A DNA stretch of 64,000 nt from Cognatishimia sp. WU-CL00825 (GCF_040364665.1 NZ_BAABWX010000001.1:682001-746000), one strand, 5' to 3'. Shown: positions 44,364 through 54,775, numbered from the stretch's first letter. A program made the numbers and translations. The notes: a model not told the origin generated them from the sequence alone.

Positions 44364-46821
44364 ACGGTAACAATCGGGTCACACCCACGGCTGCGGCGCG
44401 CGCCAACTCTTCATCCAGCGACATCGGCACATATTCTCCGCGCCGCCAAAGCTGGGCCAAATCATCATAATAACGGCTGAGAAAATGGCCGGATTGCCCG
44501 GTTGAAATGATAAACACCGAGCTGTCGGGGTCAGCAAAATCATAAACACCCCGATAGCCCGCCGCATGCACGTTTTGAAATGGGTTAGGACCTTGACCAG
44601 AGGTGCGCCCGCGTTGCAGGGTGTTGTCGCCGCCGCTGGTGGATTGGCGGATGTTCACAAAATGCTTTAGCAAGGGGACTTTGCCAAGCACTTGATGGTC
44701 GTGCATGGCTTGGTGGGCTTGACCCCATCGCAGGGATTCAAGTTGGGTGCCATACCGTTCGCTGATCCAGATCAGCGCATCATCCAACGCCAGGCGCGCC
44801 ATATCGGTGCAGCTTTCTTTTGGCGCGCTTTGGATCACGTCACACCAAACAGCAGCATTGTCCACATCGCGGAAAACCCGTTCGATGAACAGTGGCTCGA
44901 CATGGGCGAACTCCGGTTCAAGCGGTCCCAGTTCGTCTTTGATCAGCCGCGTTTGCAAGGCGCGCATCCAGGCCGAATAAATCAGCGGTTCCGGCAGATG
45001 TTCGTTCATCTCGCCATTCCACTCGGCCAACAGGCCCAGCGCCCGCTGACGCTGACGTTCTTGGGTGCCCTCTGGCGTGGTTTCACCGGTGAACCACAGA
45101 TCAGCCGCCACCAAGGGCAAAAGGCTGCGGGCAGAGAAGCTGACTGTATCTAGCTGCGCTTCGATAAAGCTGTCGCGCGTGTGGACCTGACGGCCTTGCA
45201 TCAACCTTTGCCAGCGCTGGATCCTTTGGCTGTCTCCCCAGGTAAAAGACACGTGCAGCGGGAAGGGGCGATCGACAATTTTGTTGTTGGTATTGCCAAG
45301 GATGCCGCCAACTGGCGCAACAAATTGCGGATTGCTGGAATAGGGCAATTTGCCTTGCCAGCGGTTTTCCGGCCGCCATCCAAGGCTTGGCATGCGTCCT
45401 TGGCTTTGGTGCCGCGCGGTGCGGCGAGGAATGGCCCCAACGGTTTTAAGCGCGATATTCTGCGCATCAATCAGCGTTAAGTTCTGGGCCGGAGACACGT
45501 AGGATTCAGCCTTGGCAATCGCGTCTTGCACGTCGCGGGCGTACATCAAGTCAATCGCCGCGTTCATCGAAGTATCTGAGGGGCTAAGAGCGGTCCAGCT
45601 GATCGCCGCCACGTGACCTTTTGGGGTCACAGTTTTCAAATCATATTGGCTGCCGGGTAAGATCGGCCCATTGTCTGACCAGCGCAGTGTCAGCGTGATG
45701 GGCGGCGCATCTTTGATTTGCACAATAGAGCTGCGGGTTCTGAATTTCTTAAATCCATCCTGGGTGCGGTACTCGTTTGGGTTTGCCGGGTTCAGCTCTT
45801 CGATCAGCACATCCTGATCGTCCACATAGGCAGAGGTGACGCCCCAGCCGAGATTTTCATTTCGGCCCGTCAAAATCGCGGGAATGCCAGGAATTGTTCC
45901 GCCAATCACCCCTCCCGATGACAGGTTCAGGCGCGCAAGATACCAGATGGCTGGCGCCGATAGACCAAGATGCGGGTCATTGGCCAGCAATGTGCCGCCA
46001 GACGCTGAACGGTTAGGGGCTGCGGCCCAAGCATTAGACGCCCCAGCCAAACCTCGGGGCCGGAATGGCGACAAAGAGTGTGGGGTCAGCTGCGCGGTTT
46101 GTTCAAACCGTTTGTTGCCCGGCACCAAAGCAGCATATTCGGGCAGTGTGGCAATGCCTGCACCCGGTGAATCGGGCAAAATGTCAGACAGGCGCGTGCT
46201 ATCCGGGACCACCAACGACAGACGCGCGCGCAGCACTTCTTCGCTAAGATGCCCTGACAATTGCAACGCCATAACACGCTGGATTGCCAAAGAGTCGGCC
46301 ACACGCCACGGTGCGACCGGGGCAGAAAACACAAACATTTCTGGCGCACCACGTCCTAGCGCGCTGCGGTTCACCTCGTTGATCCGCGCATTCACCCCAT
46401 TGGCATAGGCGCTCATCATGCTTTGGGTGCGCGGTGATAACGACTCAACCGAGCTGACAGAGAGTGCATAAATATCCAAACGTCGGATCAAACGGTCTAC
46501 ATCTACGGTGGCTGTGCCAAAAACTTCGGACAGACGGCCTTGGGCTGTGCGACGCAATGTAACCATTTGCCAAAGCCGGTCTTGGGCGTGGGCGTAGCCG
46601 AGGCCAAAGAACACGTCTTGGTCTTTTTCGCCAAAAATATGCGGCACATTGGCGTTATTTCGCACGATTTCGACCGGTGCGCTGACAAAACCGGTTTGCA
46701 AGGTCTTGTCGTATTCGGGCAGAGATCTGGATGCAAAATAGTAGATCAGCGCAGCCACAAACGCGCCAAGAACCAGAAGGCCGCTTGTCAATCGCAGCAG
46801 CCATTTGAAAATTATCGCCAT
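44362..46821 (-). CDS. Penicillin acylase-family Ntn hydrolase
   Basis: The 819-residue precursor belongs to the penicillin amidase/AHL acylase family, which cleaves amide bonds of acylated amines, often acyl-homoserine lactones. It has an N-terminal membrane helix or signal (residues 5-27) and an alpha-subunit, then the self-cleavage site before Ser in GLAGASNAWAAAPN, which would become the nucleophile of the beta-subunit. The ATG at 46821 follows AAAGG. Activity on quorum signals is possible but cannot be read from sequence. It is divergent from the following oxidoreductase gene. Confidence 0.9.
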   Translation of the reverse strand: MAIIFKWLLRLTSGLLVLGAFVAALIYYFASRSLPEYDKTLQTGFVSAPVEIVRNNANVPHIFGEKDQDVFFGLGYAHAQDRLWQMVTLRRTAQGRLSEVFGTATVDVDRLIRRLDIYALSVSSVESLSPRTQSMMSAYANGVNARINEVNRSALGRGAPEMFVFSAPVAPWRVADSLAIQRVMALQLSGHLSEEVLRARLSLVVPDSTRLSDILPDSPGAGIATLPEYAALVPGNKRFEQTAQLTPHSLSPFRPRGLAGASNAWAAAPNRSASGGTLLANDPHLGLSAPAIWYLARLNLSSGGVIGGTIPGIPAILTGRNENLGWGVTSAYVDDQDVLIEELNPANPNEYRTQDGFKKFRTRSSIVQIKDAPPITLTLRWSDNGPILPGSQYDLKTVTPKGHVAAISWTALSPSDTSMNAAIDLMYARDVQDAIAKAESYVSPAQNLTLIDAQNIALKTVGAIPRRTARHQSQGRMPSLGWRPENRWQGKLPYSSNPQFVAPVGGILGNTNNKIVDRPFPLHVSFTWGDSQRIQRWQRLMQGRQVHTRDSFIEAQLDTVSFSARSLLPLVAADLWFTGETTPEGTQERQRQRALGLLAEWNGEMNEHLPEPLIYSAWMRALQTRLIKDELGPLEPEFAHVEPLFIERVFRDVDNAAVWCDVIQSAPKESCTDMARLALDDALIWISERYGTQLESLRWGQAHQAMHDHQVLGKVPLLKHFVNIRQSTSGGDNTLQRGRTSGQGPNPFQNVHAAGYRGVYDFADPDSSVFIISTGQSGHFLSRYYDDLAQLWRRGEYVPMSLDEELARAAAVGVTRLLP

Positions 46822-46898
46822 CAGAGACCTTTTAAAACTTGCACAGGGGTGACGTGTCCGGGCAGACATTACTGTGAAAGTGAACGAGGGAAAAGCAC

Positions 46899-47771
46899 AT
46901 GGCGAAAATAGCATTCTTGGGCCTTGGGGTCATGGGATTTCCGATGGCTGGGCACCTTCAAGCGGCGGGCCACGAGGTGACGGTTTACAACCGAACCACT
47001 GCCAAGGCCGAGGCCTGGGCACAGCAGCATAAGGGCGCATTTGCAGCCACACCAGCAGCGGCCGTCAAAGGCGCGGAATTTGTAATGAGCTGTGTGGGCA
47101 ATGATGATGATCTGCGTCAGGTTTGTGTGGCAGAGGGGGGGGCCTTTGCCGCTATGCACCCCGGCGCAATATTTGTCGATCACACCACTGTCTCTGCCAA
47201 GGTCACACGCGAATTATATAACTTGGCGCAAACCAAAGAGATCGGATTTATCGACGCGCCAATATCTGGTGGCCAAGCCGGGGCTGAAAACGGCGTTTTG
47301 TCAGTGATGTGCGGTGGCGATCAGGCTCAGTATGATCTGGCCGAACCGGTGATGCAGACCTATGCAAAGATTTGCCGTCGCATTGGTGACAGCGGCGCGG
47401 GACAGATGACCAAAATGTGCAATCAGATTGCCATTGCCGGTGTGGTTCAGGGCCTTTCAGAAGCCTTGCATTTTGCCGAAAAAGCCGGGCTGGATGGCCG
47501 GGCGGTGGTCGAAGTGATCAGCCAGGGGGCCGCAGGCAGCTGGCAGATGGAAAACCGCTATGAGACCATGTTGGATGACCATTTTGAACATGGGTTCGCC
47601 GTGGACTGGATGCGCAAGGACTTGGGCATTTGTCTGGATACTGCCAATGAAACCGGCGCAAGCCTGCCTTTGACGGCTTTGGTGGATCAGTTTTACAAAG
47701 ACGTGCAGAAAATTGGTGGATCACGCTGGGATACTTCCAGCCTGATCAAACGTTTGCGGGCTTTGGACTAG
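46899..47771 (+). CDS. 3-hydroxyisobutyrate dehydrogenase-family reductase
   Basis: This 290-residue beta-hydroxyacid dehydrogenase has the NAD(P) fold FLGLGVMGFPMAGHL (about 5-19), the DAPISGGQAGAENG signature (about 119-132) and the catalytic Lys in GQMTKMCNQ. Members act on 3-hydroxyisobutyrate, tartronate semialdehyde or glyoxylate. The Arg-Thr after the second strand (YNRTTAKAE) favours NADP, so a glyoxylate/semialdehyde reductase is likely. It has its own terminator. Confidence 0.92.
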   Translation: MAKIAFLGLGVMGFPMAGHLQAAGHEVTVYNRTTAKAEAWAQQHKGAFAATPAAAVKGAEFVMSCVGNDDDLRQVCVAEGGAFAAMHPGAIFVDHTTVSAKVTRELYNLAQTKEIGFIDAPISGGQAGAENGVLSVMCGGDQAQYDLAEPVMQTYAKICRRIGDSGAGQMTKMCNQIAIAGVVQGLSEALHFAEKAGLDGRAVVEVISQGAAGSWQMENRYETMLDDHFEHGFAVDWMRKDLGICLDTANETGASLPLTALVDQFYKDVQKIGGSRWDTSSLIKRLRALD

Positions 47772-47782
47772 TCAAACAAACA

Positions 47783-47811
47783 AAAACGCCGCCCAAAAGG
47801 GGCGGCGTTTT
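47783..47811. terminator. Bidirectional terminator
   Basis: AAAACGCCGCCC-AAAA-GGGGCGGCGTTTT lies between the convergent reductase and SYLF genes, 11 bases past the reductase stop. Confidence 0.92.
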
Positions 47812-47831
47812 CAACAATATATTGCCAATTG

Positions 47832-48392
47832 TTATGGAATGATCCGCGAATACTTGGTGCCTTCCAGCGTGGCCCCAACCCGCAGGCCCGCGCGGCCAAA
47901 GACCACCGCAATCACCGGTGCGGTCAAGGTCGTGGTCTCGGTGGCCAGAGAGTCGCCCTGATCAGAGAATACATATTCAAGATCAGCGCCCGCAGCCCAA
48001 CCGCTGGAGCGGCGGAAATTCATCAAGGCGTCCTGCGTCATAAAGAACAAAACATGCGCATATTGCTGCGCGCCAATTTGCAGCCCGAAATTCGCTTTGG
48101 CTGTCGAATAATAATCAACGGTGATGTCATTCACCAACAATGCGCCGCGGCCATATGCGCCACCAAAGCCCAAGCCGGCCTCTGTGACCAAAGGCATCAC
48201 CAGCATGCCAGCGGCTTTGCCCGCCAAATCAGCTGTGTTCGGATAGTTGTCATACATATGCGTCAGTGTCGCGCTGACCCGTGCATCGATTGTGTCAGCT
48301 CCATTGCTGCCAACCCCATTGCCGCAAGCTGCGGTAACGGATACGCCAGCCAAGGCCGTAAGGGCAAATGTGCGTCTGTTTAGGTTTTTCAT
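47832..48392 (-). CDS. SYLF/YSC84-domain lipoprotein
   Basis: This 186-residue exported protein starts MKNLNRRTFALTALAGVSVT and has a lipobox (TAAC) at about residue 25; the RRTF may mark the Tat route. The rest is a SYLF (Ysc84) lipid-binding domain, with GAYGRGALLVNDITVDYYST and a C-terminal EYVFSD region. Bacterial members are of unknown function. The ATG at 48392 fits the signal peptide; the in-frame extension upstream is not needed. Confidence 0.82.
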   Translation of the reverse strand: MKNLNRRTFALTALAGVSVTAACGNGVGSNGADTIDARVSATLTHMYDNYPNTADLAGKAAGMLVMPLVTEAGLGFGGAYGRGALLVNDITVDYYSTAKANFGLQIGAQQYAHVLFFMTQDALMNFRRSSGWAAGADLEYVFSDQGDSLATETTTLTAPVIAVVFGRAGLRVGATLEGTKYSRIIP

Positions 48393-48499
48393 AAGAGTCG
48401 CCTGTGTTTGTTGTACCAGCTCTGCCGATTTTCCGGCTTTTTTTGGCAATATATCGCGCATCAAGCAGAATGTCATCTCTTGCCTGACATCTCGGCGGG

Positions 48500-49501
48500 T
48501 TAACGCCCGCTCAGCAGGCGTGCGGCCTGTGGGGCAAAATAAGTCAAAATGCCATCACACCCTGCGCGTTTAAACGCCAACAAGCTTTCCATCATGGCTT
48601 TCTCGCCATCGATCCAACCGTTCTGGGCGGCAGCCCGGATCATCGCGTATTCGCCGGACACCTGATAAGCAAAAGTAGGCACACCAAATTGGTCTTTCAC
48701 GCGACGACAGATATCCAGATACGGCATGCCGGGTTTGACCATCACCATATCGGCACCTTCTTGCAAATCACGCTGTACCAGACGCAGAGCTTCATCGCCA
48801 TTGGCCGGGTTCATCTGATAGCTTTTCTTGTCGCCCTTCAAAGCACCCGAAGCGCCAACCGCATCGCGAAACGGGCCATAAAAGGCACTGGCGTATTTGG
48901 CCGAGTAGGACATGATTGTAACATTGGTAAATGCTGCCGCTTCGAGCGCAGCGCGGATGGCCCCAATGCGCCCATCCATCATGTCAGAAGGCCCCAAAAT
49001 ATCGCTGCCAGCCTCGGCCTGGCTGAGGGCCTGTTTGACCAGCGCTTCAACCGTGCGGTCATTGACGATTTCGCCGTTTTCGACAAATCCGTCGTGGCCA
49101 TTGATGTTATAAGGGTCAAGCGCAATATCCGTCATCACCGCCATGTCAGGCACAGCAGCTTTGATGGCGCGTGCGGCACGGTTTGACAGGTTGTCAGGAT
49201 TCCATGCCTCGGCACAATCTTCGGTTTTCAAAGATGGATCGGTATAGGGAAACAGACAAATGACACCGATGCCCAAATCATAGGCTTGTTTGGCGGCCTC
49301 GGCGATTTTATCGACGGATAGGCGCGACACGCCGGGCATCGAGGTTACGGGTTCTTCGATGCCTTCGCCATCGCGTACAAACACCGGCCAGATCAGGTCT
49401 GACGCAGTTAATGTGTTCTCTGCAACCAGATCACGCAAGGCTGCAGAATGACGGGTTCTGCGCAGGCGCGCTTTGGGAAAAGGGGCGACGGTCGGTTTCA
49501 T
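48500..49501 (-). CDS. hemB: Delta-aminolevulinic acid dehydratase
   Basis: HemB condenses two 5-aminolevulinates to porphobilinogen, for heme and cobalamin. The 333-residue protein has the Schiff-base lysines in YSAKYASAFYGPFR and MVKPGMPYLD and the family's PFVRDGEG-like start. Instead of the zinc cysteines, the metal region reads DIALDPYNINGHDG, the magnesium-type allosteric form found in many proteobacteria. The ATG at 49501 follows GAGG. Confidence 0.97.
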   Translation of the reverse strand: MKPTVAPFPKARLRRTRHSAALRDLVAENTLTASDLIWPVFVRDGEGIEEPVTSMPGVSRLSVDKIAEAAKQAYDLGIGVICLFPYTDPSLKTEDCAEAWNPDNLSNRAARAIKAAVPDMAVMTDIALDPYNINGHDGFVENGEIVNDRTVEALVKQALSQAEAGSDILGPSDMMDGRIGAIRAALEAAAFTNVTIMSYSAKYASAFYGPFRDAVGASGALKGDKKSYQMNPANGDEALRLVQRDLQEGADMVMVKPGMPYLDICRRVKDQFGVPTFAYQVSGEYAMIRAAAQNGWIDGEKAMMESLLAFKRAGCDGILTYFAPQAARLLSGR

Positions 49502-49613
49502 AATAGCCTCTGTTTTGCCTGCTATTGAGTTGCCATGGATATTGTCCCGCCACAAGGGTAGGAATTGCTGCGCTGTCGCGCTATGTGGGAGCAAATTTAA
49601 AAGGAATACCCCC

Positions 49614-50138
49614 GTGGATTGGTATACAACCATTCTTGCCCTGATCGATATGCGCAGCTTTTCCAACCTTTGGTTTTGGATCATGCTCGCGGTGATCTGG
49701 TCGTCCGCCAGCCACTGGATTCTGGGGGTGCCTTATGACCTTGTGCTGCGCGCGCGTCGCAAAGGTGGCCAGCACGAGGTGGATCTGGAAGATCTGGTGC
49801 GCATCAATGTTGGACGGCTGATGTATATCGGGCGCGAATCTGGCCTTTGGATGATGTCGTTTGGCTGCTTTTGTTTTACCGCGTTGGCGGTGCTCGGCTT
49901 TTACTACCGGATAGAATTTGCACAGGCGGTTTTCCTTGTGTTGTTCCCAATCGCGATTGTGGGGCTTTTGACGCTTGCCGCGGCGCGCGGCATTCAGGCG
50001 GATGACGTGCACGGCACCGAGCTTTATAAGCGTTTGGCGCGCCACAGAATCTATGTGCAACTTATTGGTATGGCTGCAATTTTTGTCACGTCCATCTGGG
50101 GCATGTATCAAAATTTTCAAATTTCGCCGCTGAATTAA
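49614..50138 (+). CDS. Conserved Rhodobacterales membrane protein
   Basis: This 174-residue protein with about four membrane helices begins MDWYTTILALIDMRSFSNLW, a family I recall from Rhodobacterales and sometimes labelled component of SufBCD complex. That label has no support in this sequence: no Fe-S motif or suf gene is near. The GTG at 49614 follows AAAGGAAT. It ends 12 bases before mfd, so it is probably cotranscribed with mfd. Function unknown. Confidence 0.7.
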   Translation: MDWYTTILALIDMRSFSNLWFWIMLAVIWSSASHWILGVPYDLVLRARRKGGQHEVDLEDLVRINVGRLMYIGRESGLWMMSFGCFCFTALAVLGFYYRIEFAQAVFLVLFPIAIVGLLTLAAARGIQADDVHGTELYKRLARHRIYVQLIGMAAIFVTSIWGMYQNFQISPLN

Positions 50139-50150
50139 AGGGCCTGCTTG

Positions 50151-53100
50151 ATGGATGCAAATCATGTCACCGTTGGGGGCGCGCCTGAAGGATATGACGC
50201 GCGATTGATTCTGGATGAGGTCAAGGCCACGGGCCGGCCCGTTTTGCACATTGCGCGCGACGACAAACGTCTTGCTGCCTTGCAATCTGCGTTGGCGTTT
50301 TTTCAACCTGACATGCCCGTCATCACTTTTCCTGGCTGGGATTGTTTGCCGTTTGATCGGGTGTCGCCCAATGCGGATATGTCTGCGGCGCGTATGGCCA
50401 CTTTGGCCGGGCTGGTGCATGGCATGCCGGGGCAATTTGTTTTGCTCACCACGCTGAATGCGGCGACCCAGCGATTGCCGGCACGCACGGTGCTGAAAGA
50501 CGCGGCATTTCGGGCGCAGGTTGGCTATCAAATTGATGAAAAGGCGCTGCGCGAATTTTTGGTGCGCATGGGCTTTACCCAAGCGCCAACCGTGATGGAG
50601 CCGGGCGACTATGCCATTCGTGGCGGAATCATCGATATTTTTCCACCGGGTGATGGTGGGCCCGTGCGGCTGGATCTGTTTGGCGATGTCTTGGATGGGG
50701 CGCGCCGGTTTGATCCAATCAGCCAACGCACCACCGAAAAGCTTGACTTGATAGAGCTTGCACCGGTTTCTGAAGTAATCTTGGACGACGCCGCAATTCG
50801 ACGGTTCCGGCAGAATTATCGCATAGAATTCGGGGCGGCTGGTACGGATGACCCGCTGTACGAAGCCGTATCAGCTGGGCGTAAACATCAGGGTGTTGAG
50901 CACTGGATGCCCTTTTTCCACGACACGTTGGAAACGCTGTTTGACTATGTGCCAGAGGCCAGCATCAGTCTGGATGATCAATCCGATGCGATGCGGCTGG
51001 CCCGATGGGACTCTGTGCAGGACCAGTATGAAACCCGCAAACATGCGCTGTCACAGAAAAAGCGGTTGGATACGGTCTATAAGCCTGTGCCGCCGCATTT
51101 GCTTTATATGGATGACGACGCTTGGGAGGCCGCTGTTGCCAAGCGTCGGGTCTTGAAATTTAAGCCGTTGCCGCAGGCCTCTGGCCCCGGATCTATCGAC
51201 AAAATGGGTCGCATTGGCCGCAATTTCGCGCCCGAGCGGCAGCAGGAAAATGTTAGCCTTTTCGGGGCGTTGGCAGATCATCTTAAGAAAAAGATGCAAG
51301 ATGGTCCTGTGGTTGTGGCCTCGTATTCCGAAGGGGCACGGGAACGCCTTAGTGGCTTGATCGAAGATGAGGGTTTGTCAGAAACCGTGCATGTTTCTGA
51401 CGCGGCGCGCATCGGGAAATCTGGCTTGTTTCTAGCCGTCTGGGCCTTGGAAAACGGCTTTGAATCTCCGGGTTTGACCGTGATCTCCGAGCAAGATGTG
51501 CTTGGTGACCGACTGATCCGCGCTCCGCGCAAAAAGCGCAAAGCCGAAAATTTCTTGACGGAAACACAATCGCTTTCTCCCGGTGATTTGATTGTGCATG
51601 TGGATCACGGCATCGGCCGGTATCATGGCCTCGAAGTGATCACTGCTGCCGGGGCTGCGCATGAATGCATCAGCCTAGAATATGCCGAACGGTCGCGGCT
51701 TTATCTGCCAGTTGAAAATATCGAACTCTTGTCGCGCTATGGCCATGACGAGGGGCTGCTGGATAAACTGGGCGGCGGGGCATGGCAGGCCAAAAAGGCA
51801 AAACTCAAAGAACGCATCCGCGAAATGGCGGACAAATTGATCCGTGTGGCTGCAGAGCGGGCCTTGCGCCGCGCCCCCGTTATGGAAGCGCCACATCATG
51901 CCTGGGAGGCCTTTTCAGCGCGTTTCCCGTATCAGGAAACCGATGATCAATTGCGGGCCATCGAAGATGTCATGGGCGATCTGACAGCGGGGCTGCCGAT
52001 GGATCGTCTGGTCTGCGGGGATGTTGGCTTTGGCAAAACCGAAGTGGCGATGCGGGCGGCTTTTGTTGCAGCGATGAGCGGCCAACAGGTTGCGGTCATT
52101 GCCCCCACAACGCTTTTGGCGCGCCAGCATTACAAAAGCTTTTCTGAACGGTTTCGTGGTTTCCCACTAGAAGTGCGCAGCCTGTCGCGTTTTGTCGGCG
52201 CAAAAGAGGCCGAGAAAACTCGCGATGGCATGTCGCGCGGCACGGTTGATATCGTGATTGGTACTCATGCGCTTTTGGCGAAATACACTCGTTTCAAAGA
52301 CCTTGGCCTGCTGGTTGTCGACGAAGAACAACATTTTGGTGTTGGCCATAAGGAACGCCTGAAACAAATGCGCTCTGATGTGCACGTGCTGACCCTGACC
52401 GCGACACCCATTCCGCGCACGCTGCAGCTTAGCCTGTCGGGGGTGCGTGATTTGTCTATCATTGGCACGCCGCCGGTGGATCGTTTGGCGATCCGCACCT
52501 ACGTCAGCGAATTTGACGCCATCACCGTACGCGAAGCCTTGTTGCGCGAACACTATCGCGGCGGGCAAAGCTTTTATGTTGTGCCGCGTATTTCTGATTT
52601 GCCAGAGATCGAAGAGTTTCTGAAAGAACAATTGCCAGAGCTGAAATATGTCGTGGCGCATGGTCAGATGGCTGCAGGTGAATTGGACGACCGCATGAAT
52701 GCCTTTTATGACGGCAAATACGATGTGCTATTGGCCACCACCATCGTGGAAAGCGGGCTGGATATTCCCACCGCCAACACAATGGTTGTGCATCGCGCGG
52801 ATATGTTTGGCCTGTCCCAGCTGTATCAAATTCGTGGACGGGTGGGGCGCTCCAAGACCCGCGCCTATGCGTATTTGACCACGCAACCACGGAAAAAACT
52901 GACCCCGGCGGCTGAAAAACGGTTGCGCGTGCTTGGGTCGCTGGACACGCTTGGTGCAGGGTTTACCCTGGCGTCTCAAGACCTTGATATCCGCGGGGCC
53001 GGTAATCTGCTGGGCGAAGAGCAATCAGGCCAGATGCGTGATGTTGGCTATGAGCTTTATCAATCGATGCTGGAAGAAGCGATTTCCAAGATCAAGGCGG

Positions 53101-53582
53101 GCTCCATGGAGGGGCTGACCGATCATGATGACCAATGGGCTCCACAGATTAATCTGGGTGTGCCGGTGTTGATCCCCGAAGACTATGTGCCGGATCTAGA
53201 CGTGCGTCTGGGCCTATATCGCCGTCTGTCGGGTCTGACCACCAAAGTCGAACTCGAAGGCTTTGCTGCAGAGTTGATTGACCGTTTTGGCAAGCTGCCA
53301 CGTGAAGTGAACACACTGATGCTGGTCGTGCGCATCAAAGCGATGTGCAAGAAAGCTGGCATTGCGAAAATGGATGGGGGGCCAAAGGGGGCCACCATTC
53401 AGTTCCACAATGATAAATTCAAATCGCCGCAGGGCCTGGTTGAATTCATGACCGAGCAAAAGGGCATGGCCAAGATCAAAGACAATAAGATTGTGGTGCG
53501 TCGCGACTGGAAAGGCGATGCCGACAAAATCAAAGGCGGCTTTGCAATTGCCCGTGAATTGGCTTTGAAAGCGCGGGTTTAA
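50151..53582 (+). CDS. mfd: Transcription-repair coupling factor
   Basis: Mfd displaces stalled RNA polymerase and recruits UvrA. The 1143-residue protein has the N-terminal UvrB-like region, a CarD-like RNA polymerase interaction domain (LSPGDLIVHVDHGIGRYHGL, about 476-495) and SF2 translocase motifs: Walker A CGDVGFGKTEVAMRAA (about 622-637), DEEQHFG and TATPIPRTLQ. The TRCF C-domain follows. The ATG at 50151 is preferred over a TTG one codon upstream. Its stop overlaps the convergent MFS gene by 4 bases. Confidence 0.97.
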   Translation: MDANHVTVGGAPEGYDARLILDEVKATGRPVLHIARDDKRLAALQSALAFFQPDMPVITFPGWDCLPFDRVSPNADMSAARMATLAGLVHGMPGQFVLLTTLNAATQRLPARTVLKDAAFRAQVGYQIDEKALREFLVRMGFTQAPTVMEPGDYAIRGGIIDIFPPGDGGPVRLDLFGDVLDGARRFDPISQRTTEKLDLIELAPVSEVILDDAAIRRFRQNYRIEFGAAGTDDPLYEAVSAGRKHQGVEHWMPFFHDTLETLFDYVPEASISLDDQSDAMRLARWDSVQDQYETRKHALSQKKRLDTVYKPVPPHLLYMDDDAWEAAVAKRRVLKFKPLPQASGPGSIDKMGRIGRNFAPERQQENVSLFGALADHLKKKMQDGPVVVASYSEGARERLSGLIEDEGLSETVHVSDAARIGKSGLFLAVWALENGFESPGLTVISEQDVLGDRLIRAPRKKRKAENFLTETQSLSPGDLIVHVDHGIGRYHGLEVITAAGAAHECISLEYAERSRLYLPVENIELLSRYGHDEGLLDKLGGGAWQAKKAKLKERIREMADKLIRVAAERALRRAPVMEAPHHAWEAFSARFPYQETDDQLRAIEDVMGDLTAGLPMDRLVCGDVGFGKTEVAMRAAFVAAMSGQQVAVIAPTTLLARQHYKSFSERFRGFPLEVRSLSRFVGAKEAEKTRDGMSRGTVDIVIGTHALLAKYTRFKDLGLLVVDEEQHFGVGHKERLKQMRSDVHVLTLTATPIPRTLQLSLSGVRDLSIIGTPPVDRLAIRTYVSEFDAITVREALLREHYRGGQSFYVVPRISDLPEIEEFLKEQLPELKYVVAHGQMAAGELDDRMNAFYDGKYDVLLATTIVESGLDIPTANTMVVHRADMFGLSQLYQIRGRVGRSKTRAYAYLTTQPRKKLTPAAEKRLRVLGSLDTLGAGFTLASQDLDIRGAGNLLGEEQSGQMRDVGYELYQSMLEEAISKIKAGSMEGLTDHDDQWAPQINLGVPVLIPEDYVPDLDVRLGLYRRLSGLTTKVELEGFAAELIDRFGKLPREVNTLMLVVRIKAMCKKAGIAKMDGGPKGATIQFHNDKFKSPQGLVEFMTEQKGMAKIKDNKIVVRRDWKGDADKIKGGFAIARELALKARV

Positions 53583-54775
53583 ACCTCGCGCGGGCCAAGC
53601 TTAAGCATCAGCAAATAGGCGGCAATCTGGCAGATCACCACGCCCAAAAGCAGCGATTTGGGTGTGCCGTCAAAACTTAGGCTGATCGGGATCGCAAGAC
53701 AGGCCGACAGAATGGTTGACGCCGCACCGCTGATAGAAGCAGCCATACCAGCAATATGGCCCAAAGGCTCCATCGCCAGCGCATTCAGATTTCCAAATAC
53801 AAAGCCGATGGCCAGCAACAATGACGTGGCCCAGGCGAAAAACACCCAAACCGTCATGCCGCCCAGAAAGAACACAATCAATGCAAGGATCGATAGGATC
53901 ATTTGGGTGATGATTGCGATTTTCACCAATCTGCGCATGCCAAACTTGGGCAAAACCCGCGCGTTTACATAGCTTGCCGGCATCGACAATAGGGCACTGG
54001 CGGCAAAAAACAGCGCGAACTCGTCCCCGATACCAAAGTTTTGCGCATAGATAGGCTGGATCGTTGAAATGGTAGAAAACAGGGCTGTGTAAACCATGGT
54101 TTGCACCGCAACCGAAAACCGAAAAATTCGATTGGCAAAGGTTTCAAAAACCGCATCCGTCAATCCGCGAACCGACATGGGTTTGCGGTTCGCTGGCGGC
54201 AATGTTTCGGCCCGGCGAAACGCCAGCCACGCGCCAATGATCACAGCAAATAAAGCAAAGGCAAAGAAAATGCCGCGCCAGTCAAAAATCGCCATAATGC
54301 CCAAACCAATCAATGGCGCGATGGCCGGAACCAGAACAAATATCATCATCGCAAAGGACATGATGGCGGCCATACGTTCGCCTTTGTAGAGATCCCGCAC
54401 CATGGCAACACCGGCAATGCGGGGCCCCGATACAGCCAAGCCCTGCACAAAGCGCCCCAAAAGCATGCCCTCTAAAGTGGTAGACATCCCACAAATCAAC
54501 GCGCCTATCAGATAAAAACCAAAGCCGCCAAGAATAACCGGTTTACGCCCAATTGCATCCGATAGTGGCCCAGTAAAGAAGGTGCCAACACCCATGCCAA
54601 TCAGGAACACGCCTACAACCAACGTTGCGCGATCCGGTGCCGCAGGGCTAAGCTCTTGGCCCATGGCGGTCAAAGCGGGCAACATGGCATCAATCGACAA
54701 AGCGATTGTGGCAAACAGCATCGCGACAAGCGCAATCAGTTCCAATTCCGCCGCGCGGCTTGTTGGTTGCATCAA
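53579..54775 (-). CDS. Bcr/CflA-family MFS efflux transporter
   Basis: This 398-residue protein has twelve predicted helices. The loop 2-3 motif of drug:H+ antiporters is seen (GPLSDAIGRKPVILGG), along with the motif C-type GLAVSGPRIAGVAMVRDLY of Bcr/CflA drug resistance transporters. It probably exports a toxic compound, but substrate is unknown. The start ATG at 54775 is natural. It stands alone. Confidence 0.9.
   Translation of the reverse strand: MMQPTSRAAELELIALVAMLFATIALSIDAMLPALTAMGQELSPAAPDRATLVVGVFLIGMGVGTFFTGPLSDAIGRKPVILGGFGFYLIGALICGMSTTLEGMLLGRFVQGLAVSGPRIAGVAMVRDLYKGERMAAIMSFAMMIFVLVPAIAPLIGLGIMAIFDWRGIFFAFALFAVIIGAWLAFRRAETLPPANRKPMSVRGLTDAVFETFANRIFRFSVAVQTMVYTALFSTISTIQPIYAQNFGIGDEFALFFAASALLSMPASYVNARVLPKFGMRRLVKIAIITQMILSILALIVFFLGGMTVWVFFAWATSLLLAIGFVFGNLNALAMEPLGHIAGMAASISGAASTILSACLAIPISLSFDGTPKSLLLGVVICQIAAYLLMLKLGPREV

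Noticed and set aside
49581..50726. 381-codon minus-strand frame over the mfd start
   Set aside because: It lies opposite two supported genes, and the composition (Gln, His, Arg) is typical of a shadow frame.
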